Shown: one piece after another, positions 1-5,673 of the stretch
How the letters are laid out: each line of letters opens with the position of its first letter
Numbering within the stretch: position 1 is the stretch's first letter
From: Verrucomicrobiota bacterium
Lineage (GTDB): Bacteria; Verrucomicrobiota; Verrucomicrobiia; Chthoniobacterales; UBA10450
Length of the DNA: 5,760 nt
Assembly: GCA_003219095.1 (NCBI GenBank)
Contig: QHPM01000320.1
Span: forward strand, 1-5,760
Direction: 5' to 3'
The notes under the pieces: generated by a model
Seen by the model: the letters and a program-made list of their open reading frames with translations, nothing else
Told to the model about the DNA's origin: nothing
Database searches by the model: none
Position numbers and translations under genes: made by a program

Positions 1-795
1 GTGGAAGCCGGACAAACGTATAATGCGCGTTTCCAACTCTACCTCGGCCCGAAACTTTATCATCGGCTCGCCCAGCTCGAACACAACGAAGCCGAAGTAA
101 TGGAATTCGGCATCTTCAAGATCATCTGCCAGGCGTTGCTTAACGCCTTGAACTTGTTCCACAGCTTTCTTGGCAACTATGCCGCTGCCATTCTCGCGCT
201 AACGACAATTGTGAAGCTATCGCTCTGGCCACTACAAACTAAAGCGACGGCTTCGATGCGACGCATGTCGGCGCTCTCGCCCAAAATCCAGGAGCTGCGC
301 GAGAAATATAAAGACGACCCGACGCGGATGAATCAGGAAACGATGAAGCTTTACAAGGAATATGGGATCAACCCTGTAGGTGGCTGTTTACCAATGGTGA
401 TCCAAATCCCGATTTTCTTCGGTCTCTTTACCATGCTGCGGCAGGCGGTGGAGTTGCGCGGTGCGCACTTTCTTTGGATTCGCGACCTCTCGCAGCCCGA
501 TACCGTGGCACATTTTCCCGTCCTTGGATGGCCGGTCAATATCCTTCCGCTCATCATGGCGGCAACCAGTTTCTGGATGACCCACTTGACTCCGAAGAGT
601 GGCGATCCCACCCAGCAGCGGATGATGATGTTCATGCCCATAATCTTTATCGTCTTTTGCTATAACTTTGCCGCTGCCCTCGCCCTGTATTACACTGTGC
701 AAAACCTTTTCAGCATTCTGCAACTGTATCAAAATCGGAAACAACCGATTCCGACCTTGGAGAAAGTTGCGGGACCGAAACGAAAACGAAGATGA
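1..795 (+). CDS. yidC: Membrane protein insertase YidC, C-terminal part (5' end outside window)
   Basis: This is the conserved core of YidC/Oxa1/Alb3, which inserts and folds inner-membrane proteins with or without SecYEG. The 264 visible residues begin near the end of the periplasmic domain (YLGPKLY, about 14-20). An amphipathic stretch follows (about 38-56), then a transmembrane helix (about 60-78) carrying Lys72, where E. coli YidC has the groove Arg366. The cytoplasmic helical hairpin (about 82-122) contains LSPKIQELREKY. The family signature NPVGGCLPMVIQIPIF is at 124-139. Further membrane helices lie at about 173-193, 210-222 and 224-242, and the tail is basic (KRKRR). Full Gram-negative YidC proteins have over 500 residues, so the GTG at base 1 is almost certainly an internal Val codon. 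The stop overlaps the next gene by four bases. Family identity is very secure. Confidence 0.96.
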   Translation: MEAGQTYNARFQLYLGPKLYHRLAQLEHNEAEVMEFGIFKIICQALLNALNLFHSFLGNYAAAILALTTIVKLSLWPLQTKATASMRRMSALSPKIQELREKYKDDPTRMNQETMKLYKEYGINPVGGCLPMVIQIPIFFGLFTMLRQAVELRGAHFLWIRDLSQPDTVAHFPVLGWPVNILPLIMAATSFWMTHLTPKSGDPTQQRMMMFMPIIFIVFCYNFAAALALYYTVQNLFSILQLYQNRKQPIPTLEKVAGPKRKRR

Positions 796-1262
796 CGCCT
801 AAAGAGTTACTCGATACCATGCTCGGCTACCTCGGTTTCGTGGTGGAAATTGCGGAAATGCAGAGCGAAGCCGGAAATCTGACCCTGCAGATTTACACCG
901 AGGAAAGCCGGCGTCTGATTGGTCGCGACGGCGAAATGCTCGACGCCATTCAATTTCTTCTTAACCGCTTGCTGCAGGCGAAAAACAAAGATGCCCAAAA
1001 GGTTATTGTTGATTGCGAGCATTATCGTTCCATGCGGGAAGATCGAATCGTGCAACGGGTTCGTGAGCTGGCTGACCGAGTGCGTATCACCGGACGCTCG
1101 CTGCAACTCGAGCCGATGAATTCCTATCAGCGGCGCATCGTTCACAACGCCTTCAAAGACGACCCTGATGTCGCGACCTGGAGTCCGTCCGATTCGGCGC
1201 GCATCAAACAAATCACGCTCCTGAAGCGGCAGCACAAGAAAGAACCCGCCCACAAAGAATAG
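792..1262 (+). CDS. jag: Jag/KhpB-type RNA-binding protein (KH + R3H domains)
   Basis: This 156-residue protein is a cytoplasmic single-stranded nucleic-acid binder of the SpoIIIJ-associated (Jag, KhpB, EloR) family. The KH-like domain spans about 32-75, with the nucleic-acid-binding GxxG loop as G44-R-D-G47 in RRLIGRDGEMLDAIQFL. The R3H domain follows, with the typical LEPMNSYQRRIVHNAF (107-122) carrying the R114-xxx-H118 motif, then DDPDV. Firmicute Jag proteins have an extra N-terminal Jag_N domain and exceed 200 residues; that domain is missing here. The ATG at 792 overlaps the yidC stop as ATGA and no clear Shine-Dalgarno site precedes it, so translational coupling to yidC is likely. Adjacency of yidC and jag is a recurrent bacterial arrangement and supports both calls. 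The basic tail (KRQHKK) may aid RNA binding, which is inference. Confidence 0.93.
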   Translation: MTPKELLDTMLGYLGFVVEIAEMQSEAGNLTLQIYTEESRRLIGRDGEMLDAIQFLLNRLLQAKNKDAQKVIVDCEHYRSMREDRIVQRVRELADRVRITGRSLQLEPMNSYQRRIVHNAFKDDPDVATWSPSDSARIKQITLLKRQHKKEPAHKE

Positions 1263-1308
1263 CGTGGCAGTCGGCATTCCGCCGCAACGTTCGTGTCGCT
1301 CCATGCTT

Positions 1309-1430
1309 GTCATCCCGAGCCACCAGCGAGGGACCTCGCCCAAGCTCGTGGATGACACAGGATTCATCACGCCGTCGTGGTGCTTTTGCGAGATCCCTCA
1401 CCCCGAAAGCATTCGGGGTTCGGGATGACA
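1309..1430. repeat. Long palindromic intergenic repeat, copy 1 (CHPE-type)
   Basis: This noncoding inverted repeat lies between the convergent jag and oxidase genes. The left arm starts with GTCATCCCGAGC (1309-1320) and reaches GAGGGACCTC (1328-1337). The right arm (1388-1430) mirrors it as GAGATCCCTC ... GGGATGACA. A perfect 7-bp stem with a 4-base loop sits in the right arm: CCCCGAA 1401-1407, AGCA, TTCGGGG 1412-1418. The right arm matches a second copy at 4950-4992 at 38 of 43 positions by hand alignment, and both left-arm blocks are identical in the two copies. I recall such units as abundant in some soil bacteria, where their translation yields CHPE... peptides. It could be a REP/MITE-like element or act at transcript ends. 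No T-tract follows, so it is not called a terminator. Confidence 0.85.
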
Positions 1431-1484
1431 CGCGTGATGTCGTACGACTTCCGAATCACCAAGCGTTCCGCGCCAGTCAGCAAG

Positions 1485-1565
1485 GAGCGACGGTTTCCAA
1501 GCCGCCGACTTAAACAACGGCGGTCATCAGCCTCTGTGCCCTACGGCGCGACAGCTAGACCGCCG
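1485..1565. repeat. Short hairpin repeat cluster (CGGTTTCCAA unit, copy A, plus GGCGGTC/GACCGCC inverted repeat)
   Basis: The unit GAGCGACGGTTTCCAAGCCG (from 1485) recurs at 4765. It can fold CGGTT (1491-1495) onto AGCCG (1500-1504) around a 4-base loop, with one T-G wobble. Directly downstream, CCGCCG (1502-1507) is complementary to CGGCGG (1518-1523). CGGCGGTC (1518-1525) is in turn the exact inverse of GACCGCCG (1558-1565), which abuts the oxidase stop codon. These pairings are mutually exclusive, so the stretch could adopt alternative folds. The only other sequence in the 1263-1565 gene-free gap is the long repeat at 1309-1430; I see nothing in 1263-1308 or 1431-1484. Confidence 0.65.
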
Positions 1566-2750
1566 CTACAGCTTCCCTTGAAACCGCGCGGCTTCTTTCG
1601 CCTCGCCTGCTTTGACTTCCGGACGCCAGCGAAATTTTTCCAGGAACCGATTCGATTTGCCTTCGACTGCATCGGCGATGAGCTCACCCAGCACCGGTGC
1701 GAATTTAAACCCGTGCCCGCAATCGCCGGCTGCGATAATCAATCCGGGACGCTCCGGATCGGGAGCGATCCAAAAATTCCCGTCATGCGTATCGCAGTAC
1801 AAACAGATGCGGGTGAACACAATTGCGGAATCGGCCAATGCTGGAAACGTGTCGGAAAGAAATTGGCGCATTTTGTTTTCCTCTTCCTTCATCACTACGC
1901 GCTCAGGAGAATCCGGTGACATCTCGCGTCCGGCACCGTGATTCGCGATCTTCACAACGCCGTCACGATTCAATGGAAAACCGTAATAGCCGGTGGTCGA
2001 AATATCCGCGCCGAAAATCGGAAAACGTTCCGGCGTGAAAAATTCGGGCTTTTCGGGTTTGAGATGAAATACCGGCTGCCCGCTGGCGCGAAGAAAATTG
2101 CGGGTGAATGGCAACGCGTACGGCGTCCACGCCCCAACCGCCATCACAACCGTGTCGGCCCCGATTTTTTCGCCAGTTTCCAACAGAATCCCTTTTATCC
2201 GACCGCCCGTCTCATCTAGTTCCCGGAACTTTGCATTTTGACGCAATTCTACGCCGAGCGATTTCGCCCGCTGGATTAGTGTGGCAACGACCCGTTCACT
2301 TTCGGCATATCCGGCTTCCAGATCGAGAAAACCATCTGGATAACGTTCCGCGTTCCACGCCGGATAACGCTGGCGCAGTTGTTTTGAATTGATTCGCTCG
2401 ACCCGATGGCCACGTCGTTCGAGTAACTTGAAGCTTTCGTATTCAAAATCGCCCGGCTGCATAGGACGCTGGCGTAGGAAAAGGAATCCGATCTCGTGAT
2501 ACAACTCGACGCCAAATTCCACGTTCCATTGCCGCCAAATCTCACGCGACTGCTCCGCCAGTGCCGTGTAATCTTCATCTGCGCCATAAGCTGCGCGGAC
2601 CGCCTTACTGATATCGGTAGAAGCGGCGAGGGGATGTGGTAACGGGCCGGGATCAACCAGTACAACTTGGTGCCCGCGTTTTCGCAATTCGATCGCAGCA
2701 ACAACGCCGTTAATCCCCGCACCAACGACGATTGCCTTTTGCTTCTTCAT
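1566..2750 (-). CDS. FAD-dependent oxidoreductase, monomeric sarcosine oxidase / N-methyltryptophan oxidase-like (DAO family)
   Basis: This 394-residue protein is close in length to monomeric sarcosine oxidase (MSOX, about 390), which oxidises secondary amino acids with O2 to give H2O2. The Rossmann ADP-binding motif is G10-A-G12-I-N-G15, followed by an acidic D33 at the second strand. Family positions align with little shift: Arg52, Lys267 (MSOX oxygen-activating Lys265), His271 (His269), Cys316 in ICLYC (Cys315, the covalent flavin link) and GHGFKF 345-350 with Lys349 (Lys348, carboxylate binding). Residues 45-49 read TDISK, so the usual His45, Thr48 and Arg49 become Thr, Ser and Lys. This suggests covalent FAD and a carboxylate-bearing amine substrate, but the exact substrate is unknown. 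No signal peptide is seen, so it is probably cytoplasmic. No clear Shine-Dalgarno precedes the ATG at 2750. The TAG stop abuts a repeat. Confidence 0.88.
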   Translation of the reverse strand: MKKQKAIVVGAGINGVVAAIELRKRGHQVVLVDPGPLPHPLAASTDISKAVRAAYGADEDYTALAEQSREIWRQWNVEFGVELYHEIGFLFLRQRPMQPGDFEYESFKLLERRGHRVERINSKQLRQRYPAWNAERYPDGFLDLEAGYAESERVVATLIQRAKSLGVELRQNAKFRELDETGGRIKGILLETGEKIGADTVVMAVGAWTPYALPFTRNFLRASGQPVFHLKPEKPEFFTPERFPIFGADISTTGYYGFPLNRDGVVKIANHGAGREMSPDSPERVVMKEEENKMRQFLSDTFPALADSAIVFTRICLYCDTHDGNFWIAPDPERPGLIIAAGDCGHGFKFAPVLGELIADAVEGKSNRFLEKFRWRPEVKAGEAKEAARFQGKL

Positions 2751-2833
2751 TGGAGACAGAACATGCCCACGAAAAAGACGAAAGACCTAAAATAAAGCGA
2801 GCCGCCGCCGGGCTTTTCGCGTCTCCCGTGCCT
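2751..2833. other. 83-bp gap between two co-directional minus-strand genes; weak terminator-like element
   Basis: On the minus strand, a GC-rich AGCC/GGCT inverted repeat (plus positions 2800-2803 and 2811-2814) is followed by a T-rich run (2788-2797). The stem is only 4 bp, so intrinsic termination after the reductase is uncertain. The same T-rich run contains TATTTT, which could serve as a -10 box for the oxidase, but no convincing -35 box is visible. Read-through from the reductase into the oxidase is equally plausible. Confidence 0.3.
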
Positions 2834-3835
2834 TTAGTGGGGGCCAAATTCGAAAATGATTTTGCCGCCGCGTTGCGGGCGGGCGGCGTGTTCAACCGCA
2901 GCCTTCGCTTCGGTCAGCGGGTACGATTTCTCGATTTTCGTTTGCAGCAGACCGCGCCCGGCCATGTCGAAAATCGGATTGAACGCTGCCATTCGCTCCG
3001 CCGGTGTGGCGCTATCGTACCACTTGTTGATCCAGATGCCGCGGAAGCGGAGATCTTTGAAAATAAGCAGCCCGTTCGGAATTTTTAACGGCTGCAAACT
3101 CATCGCCCCGAAAGTTACAAGCGTGCCGCTTGCGGCCAGACAATTCATCAGACGCAGTGCGCTTTCGCCGCCGACCGCGTTCAAGCCCAAGCGGATCGGC
3201 GCGCCCCCGGTCGACTTCTTCACTTCATCGCGAAGATTTTCGCCGTCGACAAGAACGATGTCGCCGCCCTCGCTGCGTAATTCCTCGATTAGCTCTTCGC
3301 GCCGGACCACGTTCACGGTTTTGTAACCAAGCGCATGCGCGATTTGAATTACCGCGCGGCCCGCCGCCGAGTTCGCGGCGTTTTGAATCACCCAATCGCC
3401 GGCCTTCAATTCCACGTAACCGTGCAAGAGTCGCCACGCCGTCAGCGGGTTGATTTTCACCATTGCCGCCTGGACGGGATCGATTTCCGACGGAACGACC
3501 ACCAGCTGCTCCGCCTTGAGTGCACAAGCCTCACGCCAGGTCCCGAGCTCGTGCGGTAAAATCACGAGCGAACCGATCGTTAGCTTGCTAACGTTCTTAT
3601 CCAATTCCGCAACAATTCCCGAGCCCTCGAATCCCGGCACCGCCGGTACTTCCCGTTTGCCCGGATATTTCCCCTCGATTGCATTCAGGTCCGCTGGGTT
3701 GATCGGCGCGGCCCGCATTTCCACTACCACTTCGTCGGGTCCCGCCCTTGGCCAGGGCCGCGATTCGACGCGCAAAACATCCGCAGGATTTCCGTGCGCC
3801 GAATACACCGCTACGTTAATCGTTTCTTTACGCAT
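2834..3835 (-). CDS. Zinc-independent MDR oxidoreductase, MECR/Etr1-type 2-enoyl thioester reductase-like
   Basis: This 333-residue medium-chain dehydrogenase/reductase lacks the zinc ligands of alcohol dehydrogenases. The N-terminal GroES-like domain has INPADLNAIEGKYP (45-58). Tyr57 aligns with the catalytic Tyr of yeast-type Etr1 and human MECR. The motifs following are those of MECR proteins: PGFEGSGIV (67-75), GTWREA (98-103), NPLTAWR (129-135), the nucleotide-binding QNAANSAAGRAVIQIA (151-166), NVVRR (175-179), RLGLNAVGG (215-223) and LLIFKDLRFRGIW (256-268). This family reduces trans-2-enoyl-CoA or -ACP with NADPH in fatty-acid synthesis; a quinone-reductase-like role on another enone is the alternative. 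An in-frame TGA just upstream (3842-3844) means the start is ATG 3835 or later; GTG at codon 10 would also suit the family N-terminus. The gene lies 83 bp upstream of the oxidase on the same strand. Confidence 0.85.
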   Translation of the reverse strand: MRKETINVAVYSAHGNPADVLRVESRPWPRAGPDEVVVEMRAAPINPADLNAIEGKYPGKREVPAVPGFEGSGIVAELDKNVSKLTIGSLVILPHELGTWREACALKAEQLVVVPSEIDPVQAAMVKINPLTAWRLLHGYVELKAGDWVIQNAANSAAGRAVIQIAHALGYKTVNVVRREELIEELRSEGGDIVLVDGENLRDEVKKSTGGAPIRLGLNAVGGESALRLMNCLAASGTLVTFGAMSLQPLKIPNGLLIFKDLRFRGIWINKWYDSATPAERMAAFNPIFDMAGRGLLQTKIEKSYPLTEAKAAVEHAARPQRGGKIIFEFGPH

Positions 3836-3836
3836 G
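3833..3836. promoter_or_regulatory. Overlapping head-to-head start codons (CATG)
   Basis: The tetranucleotide CATG provides ATG starts for both divergent genes: 3835-3833 for the reductase on the minus strand and 3834-3836 for the transporter on the plus strand. Hence the promoter and leader of each must lie in the coding sequence of the other, or the transcripts are leaderless. The plus-strand leader (TTTCTTTACGC before ATG) has no Shine-Dalgarno match. The minus-strand leader has only a weak GTAGG about 13 bases upstream. Confidence 0.6.
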
Positions 3837-4733
3837 AACGCTCAGCCTACCGGTGACGCTGCCGCGAGCAATCTGCAATCCGGCGCCCGACTGGCTCTTG
3901 TCGGGCTGGCGGTCAATGTGGCGTTCGCATTCATTAAAATCGCGGCCGGCGTTTTTGGAAATGCTTATGCGCTCATCGCTGATGGCATCGAATCGGCCCT
4001 CGACGCCGCGGGTTCGATCGTCATTTGGGGCGGGCTGCGATTTGCGGCGCGTCCACCCGATGCCACCCATCCATATGGCCACGGCAAAGCCGAACCGCTC
4101 GCCGCTGTCGTCGTTGCGCTTGGCGTTCTCATCGCGGCCGCTGCTCTGGCGGTTGCGAGCGTTCGCGAAATTTTTTTACCACATCATGGGCCGGCGCCAT
4201 TCACTCTCTTCGTGCTCGTCATTGCCGTCGTGGTTAAGGAATGGCTGTTTCGCTCGGTCAGCCGGCTCGGCCGCGCCATCGACAGCACCGCAATCACGAC
4301 GGATGCCTGGCATCATCGTGCCGACGCCGTTATCTCCATGGCCGCAGCCATCGGGATATCCATCGCGCTCATTGGTGGCGAAAAATGGCAACGCGCGGAT
4401 GATTTTGCTGCGCTCTTCGCCTGCGCCGTCATTGCTACTACCGGGGCGCGTTTGCTCGGTCCAGCTTTGCGGGAGATTCTCGACGCTGCGCCGCGGGGTG
4501 AAATTAGAGAAAAAATTCGGCGTGCTGCACGTACAGTCCCTGGCGTAATCGATCTGGATAAATGTTTCGTGCGCAAGATGGGGGTCTCCTATTACGTCGA
4601 TCTGCACGTGCAGGTGAATGGCAGCATTTCCGTTTACGAAGGCCACCAGCTGGCGCACCGGGTGAAAGATGCGATTCGCGCCACCGATCCACGCATCGCC
4701 GACGTCCTCGTTCACATCGAGCCTGCGAGGTAA
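3834..4733 (+). CDS. Cation diffusion facilitator (CDF) family metal transporter
   Basis: The 299-residue inner-membrane protein is typical of CDF exporters, which move Zn2+, Fe2+, Mn2+ or similar ions out of the cytoplasm in exchange for protons, usually as dimers. Hydrophobic helices lie at about 18-40, 44-68, 90-110, 122-138, 158-182 and 190-210. The metal site is E53-SAL-D57 in helix 2 and H160-HRA-D164 in helix 5, and the family loop HPYGHGKAE is at 79-87. The C-terminal cytoplasmic metal-sensing domain is intact: VPGVIDL (235-241), a YYVDLHVQV strand (253-261), GHQLAHRVKDAI (270-281) and DVLVHIEP. The first metal-site position is Glu where E. coli YiiP has Asp45. The reading frame is open far upstream, but that part is the shadow of the reductase; the ATG at 3834 gives about 17 residues before helix 1. 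The metal cannot be told from sequence. Confidence 0.93.
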   Translation: MNAQPTGDAAASNLQSGARLALVGLAVNVAFAFIKIAAGVFGNAYALIADGIESALDAAGSIVIWGGLRFAARPPDATHPYGHGKAEPLAAVVVALGVLIAAAALAVASVREIFLPHHGPAPFTLFVLVIAVVVKEWLFRSVSRLGRAIDSTAITTDAWHHRADAVISMAAAIGISIALIGGEKWQRADDFAALFACAVIATTGARLLGPALREILDAAPRGEIREKIRRAARTVPGVIDLDKCFVRKMGVSYYVDLHVQVNGSISVYEGHQLAHRVKDAIRATDPRIADVLVHIEPAR

Positions 4734-4764
4734 GACCGATCGACTCCAATCGCCCGCAAACGGT

Positions 4765-4790
4765 GAGCAGCGGTTTCCAACCGCCGATTT
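4765..4790. repeat. Short hairpin repeat (CGGTTTCCAA unit, copy B)
   Basis: GAGCAGCGGTTTCCAACCGC (from 4765) repeats the unit at 1485. It forms a 6-bp stem, GCGGTT (4770-4775) with AACCGC (4779-4784), around the loop TCC. The loop core TTTCCAA is the same in both copies, while the stem differs by a change that keeps pairing as a wobble in copy A. It sits 32 bp after the CDF stop codon and upstream of the long repeat. There is no T-run after the stem, so a terminator role is not supported directly. Confidence 0.65.
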
Positions 4791-4831
4791 GTATAAATGG
4801 TGGCCAAAGACTGCGGTTTCTTGACGCGCGC

Positions 4832-4992
4832 GTCATCCCGAGCGAAGCGCCTACCTCGCAGTAGTCCCGCGACTGTGAGACGAAGGCGGGAGGGACCTCA
4901 CCGAAAGGTCATCGATCACACAAGCTAGCTTGTGAATCATCCCCTGCTCGCGAGGTCCCTCAGCCCGAAAGCGTCCGGGGTTCAGGATGACA
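4832..4992. repeat. Long palindromic intergenic repeat, copy 2 (CHPE-type), overlapping the next gene's 3' end
   Basis: This second copy of the element at 1309-1430 also lies in a convergent junction. GTCATCCCGAGC (4832-4843) and GAGGGACCTC (4890-4899) match copy 1 exactly, but the spacer between them is 46 bases instead of 7. The right arm spans 4950-4992. Its inner hairpin, perfect in copy 1, has lost pairs here, such as A4968 against C4975. The centre holds a perfect 16-bp palindrome at 4919-4934. The right arm runs into the nucleosidase-family gene and supplies its last ten codons and stop. Confidence 0.85.
4919..4934. repeat. Perfect 16-bp palindrome at the centre of long repeat copy 2
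   Basis: CACAAGCTAGCTTGTG reads identically on both strands. After a small interruption the symmetry resumes with GAT (4914-4916) against ATC (4936-4938). It could be the tip of the large hairpin, with CTAG as a loop of four, or a protein-binding site. Copy 1 does not keep this palindrome at the equivalent place. Confidence 0.7.
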
Positions 4993-5673
4993 GAGGCCGC
5001 GAAGGACCGCGCAAAGCGCGTCTGCCAGTTTGATTTTTGCGTGCGTGATTTGCTGCGAGAATTGCGCCAGCCGAACCGCCGACGCCGGATTGCGAACAAG
5101 GTATCCGAGTAAAGCGGCAAATTTTGTGCGCTGCACTTCTGTGTCAAAGAGCACGCCCGGTGGAGCGGGAAAGGGCGCGGCCGGGGAATCGCTTACCACT
5201 CGCAACCCCAGGATTGGAATCGATTTCTCTGCGCAGAGACGCGCAATCGTTTCTGTTTCCATGTCGATCGCGATGGCGCCGTGTTGGCGGCCGATCTCAT
5301 ATCGGTCGGCTGCGGGATCAATGATCCGGTCCGCGGAATGCATTTTGCCAACGACGGCACCAGGTAAAATCGCGCGCGCTTTCTTCGACAGATCGGACGC
5401 ATTATCGGCGATCACCAGATCACCCGGATGCAGCTCATCGTTGGTCCCACCGCAAAATCCGCTGGCGATTAACAATTCCGGCGTTTCCTCGCGCAAGAAA
5501 TTGCCAAGACGCTCTTCGCATTTTGCTGCGCCAACTCCGGTGTGTAGCACGCAGATGTTCGAGATTCGATGTTCCAGGTCGCCGCGTACCACTGCCCCGT
5601 CACGCTTAACATTTTTCAGCGAGCGAATAAACGCGCTGCTTTCTGCCGGCAGCGCAAAAGTGACGACGATCAT
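4960..5673 (-). CDS. Nucleoside phosphorylase / MTA-SAH nucleosidase superfamily protein (PNP_UDP_1)
   Basis: The 237-residue cytoplasmic protein has the PNP/UDP phosphorylase fold of enzymes that cleave N-glycosidic bonds of nucleosides such as methylthioadenosine, S-adenosylhomocysteine or futalosine. The first strand MIVVTFALPAES places Glu11 where MTA/SAH nucleosidase has its Glu12. HTGVGAAKCEE (44-54) and ASGFCGGTNDELHPGDLVIAD (70-90) are the glycine-rich core. AIDMETE (135-141) supplies Glu139 (Glu174 equivalent, ribose binding) and RVVSDS (158-163) supplies Asp162 (Asp197 equivalent, general acid). All catalytic positions seem present; the exact substrate is unknown, and a HpnG-like hopanoid-cluster nucleosidase is another possibility. 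The start overlaps the upstream stop as ATGA, with GGAA nearby as a possible ribosome site. Residues 228-237 (CHPEPRTLSG) are encoded by the long repeat, so they are probably an acquired tail. Confidence 0.82.
   Translation of the reverse strand: MIVVTFALPAESSAFIRSLKNVKRDGAVVRGDLEHRISNICVLHTGVGAAKCEERLGNFLREETPELLIASGFCGGTNDELHPGDLVIADNASDLSKKARAILPGAVVGKMHSADRIIDPAADRYEIGRQHGAIAIDMETETIARLCAEKSIPILGLRVVSDSPAAPFPAPPGVLFDTEVQRTKFAALLGYLVRNPASAVRLAQFSQQITHAKIKLADALCAVLRGLCHPEPRTLSG

Noticed and set aside
1309..1430. Long repeat as an intrinsic terminator for jag
   Set aside because: The stems are strong, but no T-run follows on either strand.
1377..1919. Plus-strand open frame of 180 codons across the junction and the oxidase 3' end
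   Set aside because: It starts inside the long repeat, then is antisense to the clearly conserved oxidase, and its translation resembles no protein family.
2761..2833. Small gene on either strand between the oxidase and the reductase
   Set aside because: Short frames here extend into neighbouring genes as shadows; no start with a ribosome site and no family resemblance.
3450..3833. Plus-strand frame open for 128 codons upstream of the CDF start, which could give a 427-residue protein
   Set aside because: It runs antisense through the well-conserved reductase, has low-complexity Ser/Arg-rich translation and no CDF homology. The transporter is complete from the ATG at 3834.
1309..4992. CRISPR array or composite transposon bounded by the two long repeats
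   Set aside because: There are only two copies, over 3 kb apart, with no spacer periodicity and no transposase or cas gene between them; the intervening genes look like ordinary chromosomal genes.
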